Assembly: GCF_001748145.1 (NCBI RefSeq)
Contig: NZ_BCQA01000001.1
Span: 3,684,501-3,748,500, forward strand
Direction: 5' to 3'
Length of the DNA: 64,000 nt
From: Bosea sp. BIWAKO-01
GTDB taxonomy: Bacteria; Pseudomonadota; Alphaproteobacteria; Rhizobiales; Beijerinckiaceae
The notes beneath the pieces were generated by a model. The model made no database searches. It saw only the letters and a program-made list of their open reading frames with translations, and was not told the DNA's origin. Below, piece after piece: positions 36,053-44,721 of this stretch (its first letter is position 1; every line of letters starts with the position of its first letter). The translations under genes were made by a program, and so were the position numbers.

Positions 36053-36532
36053 ATGGAACCAAGCCCCAGCACCATCGCGATCTATGTCGATGCCGACGCC
36101 TGTCCGGTGAAGCCGGAGGTGTATCGCGTGGCCGAGCGGCATGGGCTCAAGGTCTTCGTCGTCGCCAACAGCTTCATGATGGTGCCGCGGGAGAGCTGGA
36201 TCGAACGGGTGATCGTATCCGACGGGTTCGATGCCGCCGATAACTGGATCGCCGAAAGGGTGGCGCGCGGTGCGATCGTCATCACCTCCGACATCCCGCT
36301 TGCCGACCGCTGCATCAAGGCCGGGGCCGATGCCATCGGGCCGACAGGCAAGCCCTTCACCGAAGCCTCGATCGGCATGGCGCTGGCGACGCGCGACATG
36401 ATGGAGGATCTCCGTGCCGCCGGGGCGGTGACCGGCGGGCCGAAACCCTTCTCGCAGAAGGACCGCTCGGCCTTTCTGCAGGCACTCGACGTTGCGGTGC
36501 AACGCCTGAAGCGGGCGGGGTTCGGCGGGTAG
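36053..36532 (+). CDS. YaiI/YqxD family protein (UPF0178, DUF188)
   Basis: 159 residues. The family opening [20 protein letters not shown] is followed by [42 protein letters not shown] and [13 protein letters not shown]. Acidic residues of the PIN-like fold (VDADA, D of [19 protein letters not shown]) are retained. This suggests a nuclease-type fold, although activity of the family is not established. It converges on the crotonase gene. Confidence 0.92.
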   Translation: MEPSPSTIAIYVDADACPVKPEVYRVAERHGLKVFVVANSFMMVPRESWIERVIVSDGFDAADNWIAERVARGAIVITSDIPLADRCIKAGADAIGPTGKPFTEASIGMALATRDMMEDLRAAGAVTGGPKPFSQKDRSAFLQALDVAVQRLKRAGFGG

Positions 36533-36568
36533 GGCCTGGCGGCCGAGCCGACGAGAAGGAGGCAGCCT

Positions 36569-37381
36569 TCAGATATCCTCGAAGTCGCCGCCACGCCCTT
36601 TGCCGCCGGCGAAGCGTCCGGCCCCGGCCGCACCTTCCCGGGCGATGGTCTCGACGGCTCCAGCCCATTCCCGCGCCAGCGCCTCGCGGACGGCAAGGCC
36701 GTGCCCGGCAATCGCGTTGCGACGGTCGGCCAGCATGGCGCCCTGTGGAAAGCGGACGATCTGCTGCGCCATTGCCTCGGCGGCGGCGCGGGCTTCTCCG
36801 CGCGGAACTACTGTCTCGCAGAGCCCGATCCGCAGGGCTTCGTCGGCTGCGACCTTGCGCCCGGTCATGATGATCTCGAGCGCACGGCCCTGGCCGACAA
36901 GGCGGGGCAGACGCACTGTGCCGCCGTCGATCAACGGGATGCCCCAGCGCCGACAGTAGACGCCGAAATAGGCATCCTCCGCCATGATCCGGACATCGCA
37001 CCAGAGTGCGAGCTCCATCCCGCCAGCCACGGCCGGGCCCTCGATAGCGGCAATCACGGGCTTGCCCATCTCCAGCCGCGACGGGCCCATCGGGCCGCGT
37101 GGGGCTGGACCGTCGCCATTGGGAAAAGCCAGTCCCTCGACGATCTCCGTGCGGAAACGTTCCGCATCGGTGAAGGCTTGCGCATATTTCAGATCCCAGC
37201 CCGCGCAGAAGGCGCCGCCTTCGCCCCAGAACACGATGGCGCCGGTTTCAGGATCGGCGTCGAGTTCGCGGAAGGCAGCCGTCAGCGCTTCGGCGCTGTC
37301 GGGATCCATCGCGTTGCGGGCCTCGATGCGGCTGTGGATGACGGTCGCGACCTTGCCGTCGCGTTCGATGCGGATGGTCAT
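36569..37381 (-). CDS. Crotonase / enoyl-CoA hydratase-like protein
   Basis: 270 residues. The oxyanion-hole blocks are present (GAFCAGWDLK and PAVAGGMELALWCDVRIMAE, with the first catalytic glutamate position in GGMEL). The second catalytic glutamate of true hydratases (FGQPE in classical enzymes) is replaced: the sequence reads FGVYCRRWGIPLIDGGT. So dehydration/hydration by the standard mechanism is unlikely; another crotonase reaction is more probable. The start at 37381 (MTIRIERDGKVATV) is natural. It is divergent from a Bug-type binding protein gene. Confidence 0.88.
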   Translation of the reverse strand: MTIRIERDGKVATVIHSRIEARNAMDPDSAEALTAAFRELDADPETGAIVFWGEGGAFCAGWDLKYAQAFTDAERFRTEIVEGLAFPNGDGPAPRGPMGPSRLEMGKPVIAAIEGPAVAGGMELALWCDVRIMAEDAYFGVYCRRWGIPLIDGGTVRLPRLVGQGRALEIIMTGRKVAADEALRIGLCETVVPRGEARAAAEAMAQQIVRFPQGAMLADRRNAIAGHGLAVREALAREWAGAVETIAREGAAGAGRFAGGKGRGGDFEDI

Positions 37382-37522
37382 GGGCTGCTCGCTCCCCGTT
37401 GCTCGCTGAGCGCAGGCTACAGCCTCCCGCGGCGCCGGCACCTGCCGCTGGACGCATGGCGCCTTTGCCCGTAATTCTCGCGGCAAGCCCTGTCTCCAAA
37501 TCGGGCACCCCGGAGGACCGTC

Positions 37523-38497
37523 ATGTCGTTTACCCGCCGCACCACGCTCGGCATCATTGCCGGCGCCGCCTTTGCGCCGACCATTGTCCGCGCACAGACG
37601 TTTCCGTCGAAGCCGATCACGCTGGTCGTTCCCTATCCGGCGGGTGGACCGACCGACGCCATCGCCCGCTTCGTCGCGCAGGATCTCTCGACCTCGATCG
37701 GTCAGAACGTGCTGGTCGACAACCGTGCCGGCGCTTCGGGGGCGGTGGGTACGCGCGCTGTGGCGAAGGCGGACCCGGACGGCCACACCTTCATCTTCGG
37801 CAACAACCAGACGCATGGGAACAACATGTTCCTGCTGAAGGAGCCCGGCTACGATGCGGTGAAGGATTTTGCGCCGCTCTGCGGCGTCGGCGCCTTCGAG
37901 CACGCCTTCGTCGTTCGCAACGACCTGCCGGCCAAGTCCATTGCCGAACTGATCGCGCTGGCCAAGGCTGATCCCGACAAGCTGAACTATGGTTCGACCG
38001 GTGTCGGCTCAGGCTCGCATCTGGCGATGGAGCTGTTCATGCAGCGCACCGGCATCAAGATGACACATGTGCCCTTCCGTGGCGCTGCGCCGCTGGTGCA
38101 GGAGATCATCGGAGGGCGCATTGACATCGCGAATTCGACCCTGCCGAGCGTGTTGGAGCAGATCAATGCCGGCAGCATGCGCGCGCTGGCCCTGGCGAGC
38201 CCGGAGCGCAATCCGCGGGCCAAGGATATTCCGACCCTGCGCGAACAGGGTGTCAGCAACGCCGACGCCGATTCCTGGGCGGCCTTCTTCGCGCCTGCCG
38301 CGGTTCCGCAGCCGATCCTGGACACGCTCTCGAAAGCAATCATGGCCTCGATCGCCAAGCCTGCCGTAACCGAGGCGATCCTCAAGCTCGGCTTCACGCT
38401 GAAGGTGCGCGATCCTGCCGCGTTCAAGCCCTATCACCTCCAGGAGATTGCTACCTGGAAGCAGATCATCGCCGATGCCGGCGTGAAGCCGGAATAG
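37523..38497 (+). CDS. Bug-family (TctC-type) tripartite tricarboxylate binding protein
   Basis: 324 residues. Signal peptide MSFTRRTTLGIIAGAAFAPT (cleavage near VRAQ; twin arginine present), then the family blocks TFPSKPITLVVPYPAGGPTD, GQNVLVDNRAGASGAVGTRA, NYGSTGVGSGSHLAMELF, VPFRGAAPLVQEIIGG and SWAAFFAPAAVPQPILD. Bug proteins bind organic acids in the periplasm. No TctA/TctB membrane genes are visible nearby, so it is an orphan receptor, common for this expanded family. A GTCAT-type repeat follows it. Confidence 0.92.
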   Translation: MSFTRRTTLGIIAGAAFAPTIVRAQTFPSKPITLVVPYPAGGPTDAIARFVAQDLSTSIGQNVLVDNRAGASGAVGTRAVAKADPDGHTFIFGNNQTHGNNMFLLKEPGYDAVKDFAPLCGVGAFEHAFVVRNDLPAKSIAELIALAKADPDKLNYGSTGVGSGSHLAMELFMQRTGIKMTHVPFRGAAPLVQEIIGGRIDIANSTLPSVLEQINAGSMRALALASPERNPRAKDIPTLREQGVSNADADSWAAFFAPAAVPQPILDTLSKAIMASIAKPAVTEAILKLGFTLKVRDPAAFKPYHLQEIATWKQIIADAGVKPE

Positions 38498-38521
38498 CTG
38501 GCGTTATCGTTCGGTCCGTCT

Positions 38522-38584
38522 CCGTCATTCCGGGCATGTGACTTGGCTGCTCTTGCCCTGAATCCGTCGTGCATCCCATGACGG
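38522..38584. repeat. Degenerate GTCAT-flanked inverted repeat, copy 1
   Basis: CCGTCAT (38522-38528) followed by TCCGGG, paired with ATGACGG (38578-38584). It belongs to the same repeat family as copies at 41504-41600, 51324-51365 and 53048-53155. Confidence 0.45.
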
Positions 38585-38663
38585 CTTCGGGGCTGGCGGC
38601 TTCGCTGTTGCCGGATCGACGCGGGTGACACTGCCCGCGATCATTGAACACCGGAGCGTCGTC

Positions 38664-39968
38664 GTGAACCTGATGCCACTTCTCGCCACCCGCCGCGACG
38701 CAGGAAAGCCCGTACGTGTCGCACTGATCGGGGCTGGAAAATTCGGTTCGATGTTCCTGTCGCAGGTGCCCCATATTGCGGGGCTGGAGGTCGCTGTCAT
38801 TGCCGATCTCGATCCTGAGCGGGCGAAGCGCGCGTGCCGGCAGGTCGGCTGGGACGAGGCCCGCATCGAGGCGACCCGCTATGTCGCTGATGGCACTGAG
38901 GCGGCTGCGATGGACGGTATCGAGGTCGTCATCGAGGCAACCGGCCATCCGGCCGCCGGCGCACACCATGCCCTGGCGGCGATTGCGGCCGGCAAGCATG
39001 TGGTGATGGTCAATGTCGAGGCTGACGTGCTTGTCGGCCCGGTGCTCGCGACCCGGGCTAGGGCTGCGGGCGTGGTCTATTCCATGGCCTATGGCGACCA
39101 GCCGGCGCTTGTCTCGGAGATGGTCGACTGGGCGCGTGCGACCGGATTCACGGTTGCCGCGGCCGGCAAGGGCACGAAATATCTGCCGGCCTACCATCAG
39201 GTCACGCCGGACGATGTCTGGACCCATTACGGGCTGACGCCCGAGGCGGCCAAGGCGGCGGGCATGAACCCGCAAATGTTCAATTCCTTCCTCGATGGGA
39301 CGAAGTCGGCGATTGAGATGGCGGCGATCGCCAATGCCTGCGGGCTCGATGTGCCGGAGGCCGGCCTCGCATTCCCGCCCGTCGGCGTCGACGACCTCGC
39401 CCATGTGCTGCGACCGAAGGCGGTCGGGGGGCAACTCGATCACGACGGCATGGTCGAAGTGGTGTCTTCGCTGGAACGGGACGGGCGGCCTGTGTTTCGC
39501 GACCTGCGCTGGGGCGTCTATGTCGTGTTGAAGGCGCCGAATGACTACGCTGCGGCCTGCTTCAAGCAATACGGCCTGCCGACCGATTCCACCGGCCAGT
39601 ATGCGGCGATGTATAAGCCGTTCCACCTGATCGGGTTGGAGCTTTCGATGTCGGTCCTCAACGCGGCCCTGCGCGGCGAGCCGACCGGCAGCACCCGCGA
39701 GTGGCGCGGAGACGCTGCCGCAGTGGCCAAGCGCGATCTCAAGGCCGGCGAGATGCTGGATGGGGAGGGCGGCTACACGGTCTATGGCCGCTTGATGCCG
39801 GCGCGAGCGAGCCGCGAGGTTCGCGCCTTGCCGATCGGGCTTGCGCACCACGTCAAGCTCAAGCGGGACGTCGCTGCCGGGCAGGTTGTCACCAGCGACG
39901 ATGTCGCCCTCGACGAGACCCAGGCCATCGTTTCACTTCGGCGTGAGCTCGAAGCAACCGAGTGGTGA
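38664..39968 (+). CDS. COG4091-type NAD(P)-dependent dehydrogenase with SAF domain
   Basis: 434 residues. N-terminal Rossmann fold (VRVALIGAGKFGSMFLSQVP; VEVVIEATGHPAAGAHHAL-like block), a central domain with YGDQPALVSEMVDWARATGF and GKGTKYLPAYHQVTPD, and a C-terminal SAF domain (GEGGYTVYGRLMPA to LKRDVAAGQVVTSDDV). Often annotated as predicted homoserine dehydrogenase, but the real substrate is not settled. I choose GTG at 38664 because GGAG lies 7 nt upstream and MNL is the family's usual opening; GTG at 38625 is an alternative. It may work with the upstream organic-acid binding protein. Confidence 0.87.
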   Translation: MNLMPLLATRRDAGKPVRVALIGAGKFGSMFLSQVPHIAGLEVAVIADLDPERAKRACRQVGWDEARIEATRYVADGTEAAAMDGIEVVIEATGHPAAGAHHALAAIAAGKHVVMVNVEADVLVGPVLATRARAAGVVYSMAYGDQPALVSEMVDWARATGFTVAAAGKGTKYLPAYHQVTPDDVWTHYGLTPEAAKAAGMNPQMFNSFLDGTKSAIEMAAIANACGLDVPEAGLAFPPVGVDDLAHVLRPKAVGGQLDHDGMVEVVSSLERDGRPVFRDLRWGVYVVLKAPNDYAAACFKQYGLPTDSTGQYAAMYKPFHLIGLELSMSVLNAALRGEPTGSTREWRGDAAAVAKRDLKAGEMLDGEGGYTVYGRLMPARASREVRALPIGLAHHVKLKRDVAAGQVVTSDDVALDETQAIVSLRRELEATEW

Positions 39969-40017
39969 TTCCGCGCGTTTTGCCTCACTGACGTTCCGCA
40001 ACGACAGGGAGATTTCC

Positions 40018-41151
40018 ATGCGCCACACCGTTCTTGCCGCCTGCTTCGGCGCAACGCTTTCAGTTCTGGTCCTGCCAGCGGCGGCTGAAGCCCAGCAGCG
40101 CTTTCCCTCGAGCGCGGGCGAGCTGACCGTCGAGACGGTGGCGAGCGGTCTGGAGCATCCCTGGGGCCTCGCATTCCTGCCTGATGGGCGCATGCTCGTG
40201 ACTGAACGGCCAGGGCGGCTACGACTGGTTTCCGCCGCGGGTGAGATTTCGCGGCCGATCGCCGGCGTGCCGGGCGTCGTGGCACGCGGTCAGGGTGGGC
40301 TGCTCGATGTCGCTCTCGATCCGCAATTTGCCCAGAACCGGCTGATCTATCTCGCCTTCGCCGAACCGCGTGCCAATGGAAATGGCACCAGCGTCGCGCG
40401 CGGGCGCCTCAACGCCGGTGGCACGGCGCTGGAAGGGATGAGCGTGATTTTCCGGCAGATGCCGACGATCAACAGCAATATGCATTTCGGCTCACGATTG
40501 GTCTTCGACCGGACGGGCGCGCTGTTCGTCACGGTGGGCGACCGCTTCAGCCAGCGCGATCAGGCGCAGAACCCGGGCAATCACCTTGGCAAGGTCCTGC
40601 GGATCAGCCCGGAGGGCAAGGCGGCGGCGGGCAATCCGAAGAAGGAGGGCTGGCAACCGGAGATCTGGTCGCTCGGCCACCGCAACGTGCAGGGCGCGGC
40701 GCTGCATCCGGAGACCGGGCAGCTCTGGACGGCCGAACACGGCGCGCGCGGCGGCGACGAGATCAACACGCCCAAGGCCGGGCTCAACTATGGCTGGCCG
40801 GTGATCACCTACGGGATCGATTATTCCGGAGCGAAGATCGGTGAGGGCACATCGAAACCCGGTATGGAGCAGCCGCTGTTCTACTGGGACCCGTCGATCG
40901 CGCCGTCCGGCGCGACTTTCTATACCGGGCAAATCTGGCCGGCCTGGAAGAACTCGCTCTTCGTTGGCGCCCTTGCCGGGCAGATGCTGATCCGCCTCTC
41001 GACGCAGGGCGAGACCGTCACCGGCGAGGAGAGGCTGCTGACCACGCTCAGCGAGCGCATTCGTGACGTCAGGCAAGGCCCCGACGGTTATCTCTACCTG
41101 CTGAGCGATGATGCCAACGGCAAGATCCTGCGGGTCAGGCCGGCGCGGTAA
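40018..41151 (+). CDS. PQQ-dependent aldose sugar dehydrogenase family protein, exported
   Basis: 377 residues. Signal peptide (MRHTVLAACFGATLSVLVLP, cleavage after AEAQ) and a six-bladed glucose/sorbosone dehydrogenase beta-propeller: GLEHPWGLAFLPDGRMLVTE, GLLDVALDPQFAQNRLIYLA, HFGSRLVFDRTGALFVTVGD, LGHRNVQGAALHP, GELWTAEHG-type block (LWTAEHGARGGDEIN) and WPVITYGIDYSG. It resembles YliI/Asd. Periplasmic, oxidising aldoses with PQQ if the cofactor is available; no pqq genes are in the window. The start at 40018 follows CAGGGAGA. Confidence 0.9.
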   Translation: MRHTVLAACFGATLSVLVLPAAAEAQQRFPSSAGELTVETVASGLEHPWGLAFLPDGRMLVTERPGRLRLVSAAGEISRPIAGVPGVVARGQGGLLDVALDPQFAQNRLIYLAFAEPRANGNGTSVARGRLNAGGTALEGMSVIFRQMPTINSNMHFGSRLVFDRTGALFVTVGDRFSQRDQAQNPGNHLGKVLRISPEGKAAAGNPKKEGWQPEIWSLGHRNVQGAALHPETGQLWTAEHGARGGDEINTPKAGLNYGWPVITYGIDYSGAKIGEGTSKPGMEQPLFYWDPSIAPSGATFYTGQIWPAWKNSLFVGALAGQMLIRLSTQGETVTGEERLLTTLSERIRDVRQGPDGYLYLLSDDANGKILRVRPAR

Positions 41152-41168
41152 GCGCCGGAGCGGGCGCG

Positions 41169-41471
41169 TCAGGGACCGCAATCCCATTCGTTCTCGATCA
41201 CGAAGGCATTGCGCGTCGAGAGCTGACCGCGCGTGTCATAGAGATCCCCGACATAATATGAGGTACCGGCGTCGTCGCGGGCGTTGCGCTTGACCTGCAG
41301 CGACCAGCCGTAACCGACATGTTTTCCGCCGCGCCAGGTTGGGTGGACGTCGCCTGTGCTGGCGGAGGCGAGGATCCTGGCGCGGTCGTCGCTCGGGCTG
41401 CAGGTCGGGCCGGCGAGAGCCGGCGTCGAGAGGCTCAAGATGGATAGGGCGACGAGGATCGCTTTCTTCAC
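41169..41471 (-). CDS. Small secreted hypothetical protein
   Basis: 100 residues with a clear signal peptide (MKKAILVALSILSLSTPALA). The mature 80-residue domain has one cysteine near each end (GPTCSPSDD and NEWDCGP), likely forming a disulfide that closes the fold. Between them are VHPTWRGGKHVGYGWSLQV and SYYVGDLYDTRGQLS. I do not recognise the family. It converges on the sugar dehydrogenase gene. Confidence 0.75.
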   Translation of the reverse strand: MKKAILVALSILSLSTPALAGPTCSPSDDRARILASASTGDVHPTWRGGKHVGYGWSLQVKRNARDDAGTSYYVGDLYDTRGQLSTRNAFVIENEWDCGP

Positions 41472-41503
41472 GGCGGTCTTCCTAGGTGGTCGGGAGTGAT
41501 ACG

Positions 41504-41600
41504 GTCATCCCGGCGCAGCGAAGCTGAAGGCGGGAAGAAATTCTTGAGCCCGGCGCCGACGTGCCGGGCGGCAGCGCTATCGCGGCGTATCGGGAATGAC
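41504..41600. repeat. GTCAT-flanked inverted repeat, copy 2
   Basis: GTCATCCCGG (41504-41513) and CGGGAATGAC (41591-41600) are inverted and nearly complementary, enclosing a further hairpin-forming CCCGGC...GCCGGG. The element fills most of the 154-nt gap between two minus-strand genes. Confidence 0.5.
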
Positions 41601-41625
41601 ATACGGCAGGCTGTGCGCCGGCAGC

Positions 41626-42396
41626 TCAGGTGATGTCCGCCAGCCGGGTGTCGAGCGACAGCACCAGGCACCAATGCGGTTCGAAGTCGGCGCCCAGCGG
41701 CCAGATCTGCTCCTTGAAGATATCGAGCATCCGAGCCTGATAGCGCTCGAACCAGTGCTGCTCGCAGAGCACGAATTTGGTCGCGCCGACAATCGTCTCA
41801 CGGTCGATGATGCAGAGCGGCACAATCTGAGGGTGTGCATCGAGATAGGCCTGCACCGCGACCATCAGGGTAGGGTAGCCGGGATGGAGCATGTCATCGA
41901 GAACGATCAGCCCGCCATCGGCGAGGCAGGCTGTGGCGAGCGCGAGATCCTTGGTCAGCGCCGCGCGGGAATGCTCGCCGTCGATATGGATGAGACGCAG
42001 CTTTGCGCCGCCGGTCTGCTTCAGCAGATCGGCCGGGGTCATCGCTCCCGCATCGCCCTTGATCGTGACCCGTTGCTCCGGGGCGATGCCGTGCCTCAGG
42101 CAATTCGCCTCGAAGCGTTGCTCAACCTCCGGATTCGGCCACTCGAAGATATCGATGCCGAGAGCGATCTCGCCCGGTTCAAGCGCATGCGCGAGCGCGA
42201 TGAAGAAGCGCCCTTCGAAGGCGCCGATCTCGGCGATCGGTCCACGGAGCCCCTCCTCGGTTTGCAGGCGCAGCAGCCGTGCGCAGATCGCTGCGGCAAA
42301 GCGCGACGACATGCCGACGACACTGTCATAGCCATTGGCGAGATAGGCGGAGACAGCGGGATGTCCGGGCGAGGGGAGATTGGCCATCCTGATCAC
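41626..42396 (-). CDS. Class I SAM-dependent methyltransferase (Methyltransf_24 type)
   Basis: 256 residues. Motif I region GPIAEIGAFEGRFFIALAHA, then IALGIDIFEWPNPEVEQRF, LRLIHIDGEHSRAALTKDLA and CLADGGLIVLDDMLHPGYPT, typical of the Methyltransf_24 / cephalosporin-hydroxylase-like group found near cell-surface biosynthesis. The GTG at 42396 overlaps the stop of the DUF486 gene (GTGA); the ATG at 42387 is an alternative. It forms a unit with the DUF486 and SemiSWEET genes upstream. The substrate is unknown. Confidence 0.85.
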   Translation of the reverse strand: MIRMANLPSPGHPAVSAYLANGYDSVVGMSSRFAAAICARLLRLQTEEGLRGPIAEIGAFEGRFFIALAHALEPGEIALGIDIFEWPNPEVEQRFEANCLRHGIAPEQRVTIKGDAGAMTPADLLKQTGGAKLRLIHIDGEHSRAALTKDLALATACLADGGLIVLDDMLHPGYPTLMVAVQAYLDAHPQIVPLCIIDRETIVGATKFVLCEQHWFERYQARMLDIFKEQIWPLGADFEPHWCLVLSLDTRLADIT

Positions 42397-42593
42397 GCCT
42401 TACCCTGAAAGATGAAGAAGGCGCCGGCGGCGATCAGCACGAAACCGATGGCATGGTTCCAGCCGAGCGGTTCCTTGAGCCAGACCACGGTGCTCTTGTC
42501 GCTGAGATGGCCATACCAGGCGAAGGTCATGAAGACATTCGAGCCGACCAGCATGGCGATCGGCAGGAAATGGGCGGGGGAGAGGCTTGGCAT
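42393..42593 (-). pseudogene. DUF486 (DMT-like) membrane protein with internal deletion
   Basis: Encodes 66 residues. The first part (LVGSNVFMTFAWYGHLSDKS) and the last part (WLKEPLGWNHAIGFVLIAAG, then AFFIFQGKA) match the beginning and end of DUF486 proteins, which from memory are about 110 residues with four transmembrane helices. The middle, carrying the VSWGIAxxEY...PANRIG and QEVITL blocks, is missing without a frameshift; the junction maps near 42485-42500. Only two membrane helices remain. It could be a functional mini-protein or a remnant held in the operon by coupling to the overlapping methyltransferase gene. Confidence 0.7.
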
Positions 42594-42663
42594 AGGGATT
42601 GGCGGTCCGGGACTGTGTCTACAGAAAGCCTAACCAGCGCGCGAGGTTCCCGATAGGGCCGGC

Positions 42664-42924
42664 TCAGCCGTGGCGCAGCTTCATGGTCAGGATGACGAGG
42701 ACCGGCACCAATGTGACGGCATTGGCGCCGATCAGAGGCCAGGACATCAGCAGGAGCCCATAGACCAGCCACAGAATGATGCCGAGCGCGAAGAATATCT
42801 GCGTCCAGAGCGAAATCGCACGTGTGTCGCGAGTGCGGACCGTGTGCCAGGCCTGGGGCAGCCAGCACAGGGTCGTCAGCGTGGCTGCGGTGAAGCCAAG
42901 GAGTTCGGTTGTGGCGACAGGCAT
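42664..42924 (-). CDS. SemiSWEET (MtN3/PQ-loop) sugar transporter
   Basis: 86 residues, three transmembrane helices, one PQ-loop repeat: LGFTAATLTTLCWLPQAWHT with the conserved PQ, then TRAISLWTQIFFALGIILW and a third helix with LIGANAVTLVPVLVI (conserved N). Bacterial SemiSWEETs dimerise to carry mono- or disaccharides. It lies 70 nt upstream of the DUF486 remnant on the same strand, so it probably heads a three-gene unit ending with a methyltransferase. Confidence 0.88.
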   Translation of the reverse strand: MPVATTELLGFTAATLTTLCWLPQAWHTVRTRDTRAISLWTQIFFALGIILWLVYGLLLMSWPLIGANAVTLVPVLVILTMKLRHG

Positions 42925-43061
42925 GGGCGGAAGCGCCTCGAATCAGATTATGCCCCTGCCATAGCCGTCTTTTGCGACTTTTGCGCGCAGTTCGCGCATG
43001 GTTAATCTCCCTTAACCATTCGGCCCTAGTTTTGCGTCATTCCTCGGCTTTCGGTGGGTTC

Positions 43062-44240
43062 ATGCGCGCACTTAAACTGGCTTTTCCGCTCATCCTCTTC
43101 GCGTCCGGCGCCCAGGCGGACTTCCAGTCCTGCCTTGCTGGCCTGCGCTCGGAGGCTGCAGCGAAAGGCGTGTCAGGCGCCACCTTCGATCGGGCCATGG
43201 CGGGCGTCACGCCCGACATGAAGGTGATCGAGGCGATGAACAACCAGCCGGAGTTCAAGACTCCGATCTGGGATTATCTCGGCACGCTGGTCGATGACGA
43301 GAAGGTGGCGGAGGGGCGCAACATGCTGCGCCAGCACGCCTCGACCCTCGCTGCGGCCGAGCAGCGCTTTGGCGTCGACCGCCATACCATTGTCGCTGTC
43401 TGGGGTGTCGAGAGCGATTTCGGCAAGGCTCGCGGAAAGATGCCCCTCGTCCAGGCGCTCTCGACCGGCGCCTGTCTCGCACCGCGTCGCAACGCGTTCT
43501 TCAAGGGCGAGCTGATCGCGACGCTGCAGATCATCCAGCGCGGCGATGTCCGGGCCGACCGCCTGATGGGTTCCTGGGCCGGCGCCTTCGGCCACACCCA
43601 GTTCATCCCTTCGACCTATATGCGTCTTGCTGTCGATGGCGATGGCGATGGACGGCGCGATCTCGTCGACTCGATTCCCGACGCGCTGCATTCAACCGCC
43701 AATTTCATGGCCAAGGCGGGCTGGGTGACCGGGGCTCCCTGGGGCTACGAGGTCCGTGTCCCCAACGGCTATTCGGGTCCGACCGGGCGCAATCCGAAGC
43801 AGCCGCTCTCATCCTGGGCTGCGCGCGGGGTTGTCAAATATGACGGCTCGGCACTGTCCGGTTCGGGCAATGCCGGGCTGCTGATGCCGGCCGGCCGTGA
43901 TGGTCCGGCCTTCCTGGTCTTCAAGAACTATGACGCGGCCTACAGCTATAACGGCGCAGATTCCTATGCGCTCGCCATCTCGCTGCTCTCGGACCGCATT
44001 CGTGGCAGGCCCGGCATCCAGGCCGACTGGCCGACCGACGATCCGCCGCTGTCGCGCGAGCAGCGCCGCGAACTGCAGCGCCTGCTGATCGCGCGGGGTT
44101 ACAATGTCGGCGAGCCGGACGGAGCCGTCGGTTCGCTGACCAGGGCTGCCATCAAGGAAATCGAATCTCAGATCGGCATGCCGCAGACCGGCCGGCCGGG
44201 CGCCAAGGTGCTGCGCGCGCTCAAGGGGGGACGGGGATGA
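43062..44240 (+). CDS. Lytic murein transglycosylase (MltB family) with PG-binding domain
   Basis: 392 residues. Signal peptide MRALKLAFPLILFASGAQA; SLT_2/MltB catalytic domain with the glutamate in VWGVESDFGKARG, GSWAGAFGHTQFIPSTYMRL, DGDGDGRRDLVDSIPDALHS and a C-terminal peptidoglycan_binding_1 domain (REQRRELQRLLIARGYNVGE, then PDGAVGSLTRAAI). It cleaves the glycan strand of peptidoglycan with anhydro-muramic acid formation. The following RidA gene overlaps it by 4 nt (ATGA). Confidence 0.94.
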   Translation: MRALKLAFPLILFASGAQADFQSCLAGLRSEAAAKGVSGATFDRAMAGVTPDMKVIEAMNNQPEFKTPIWDYLGTLVDDEKVAEGRNMLRQHASTLAAAEQRFGVDRHTIVAVWGVESDFGKARGKMPLVQALSTGACLAPRRNAFFKGELIATLQIIQRGDVRADRLMGSWAGAFGHTQFIPSTYMRLAVDGDGDGRRDLVDSIPDALHSTANFMAKAGWVTGAPWGYEVRVPNGYSGPTGRNPKQPLSSWAARGVVKYDGSALSGSGNAGLLMPAGRDGPAFLVFKNYDAAYSYNGADSYALAISLLSDRIRGRPGIQADWPTDDPPLSREQRRELQRLLIARGYNVGEPDGAVGSLTRAAIKEIESQIGMPQTGRPGAKVLRALKGGRG

Positions 44241-44638
44241 CGATGCTGGACCCGGTGCGACGCCTGATCTCCACCGGTTCGCCGTTCGAGCTCGCCTTCG
44301 GCTATTCGCGGGCGGTGGTCGATGGCGACTTGGTCTTCGTCTCGGGCACGACGGGCTATGACTACGTCACCATGACGATGCCGGAGGATCCGGCGGAACA
44401 GGCGCGCAACATCTTCAGGACGGTGGGCGCAGTCCTGACCGAAGCGGGCTCTGCACTCGCCAACGTCGTGCGCGCTCAGTATTTCGTCACGGATCGCAGC
44501 TATTGCGAACCGGTTCTCACCGTCTGCGGCGAGGTCTTCGGGCAGATCCGGCCAGCGGCCGGCATCTATGTCGTATCCGGGCTGCTAAAGCCCGAGATGA
44601 AGATCGAGATCGAGATCACGGCCCGACTTCGCGGCTAG
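44237..44638 (+). CDS. RidA family protein (Rid superfamily)
   Basis: 133 residues, the standard length. Blocks include VSGTTGYDYVTMTMPEDPAE, QARNIFRTVGAVLTEAGSAL, VVRAQYFVTDRS and the C-terminal IEIEITARL. The family hydrolyses reactive enamines/imines made by PLP enzymes. The catalytic arginine region of classic RidA (RxxVxVxxLPxxxxVEIE) reads differently here (VSGLLKPEMKIEIE), so it belongs to another Rid subgroup and may lack canonical activity. Translationally coupled to the lytic transglycosylase gene. Confidence 0.88.
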   Translation: MTMLDPVRRLISTGSPFELAFGYSRAVVDGDLVFVSGTTGYDYVTMTMPEDPAEQARNIFRTVGAVLTEAGSALANVVRAQYFVTDRSYCEPVLTVCGEVFGQIRPAAGIYVVSGLLKPEMKIEIEITARLRG

Positions 44639-44721
44639 ATCATCTGACCGGATAATTGCATCGGCTCTCCCCGAAAACCGCAATCCGCCTTTCCGGCCGA
44701 TGCTTGAGCCGGACCGGCATT

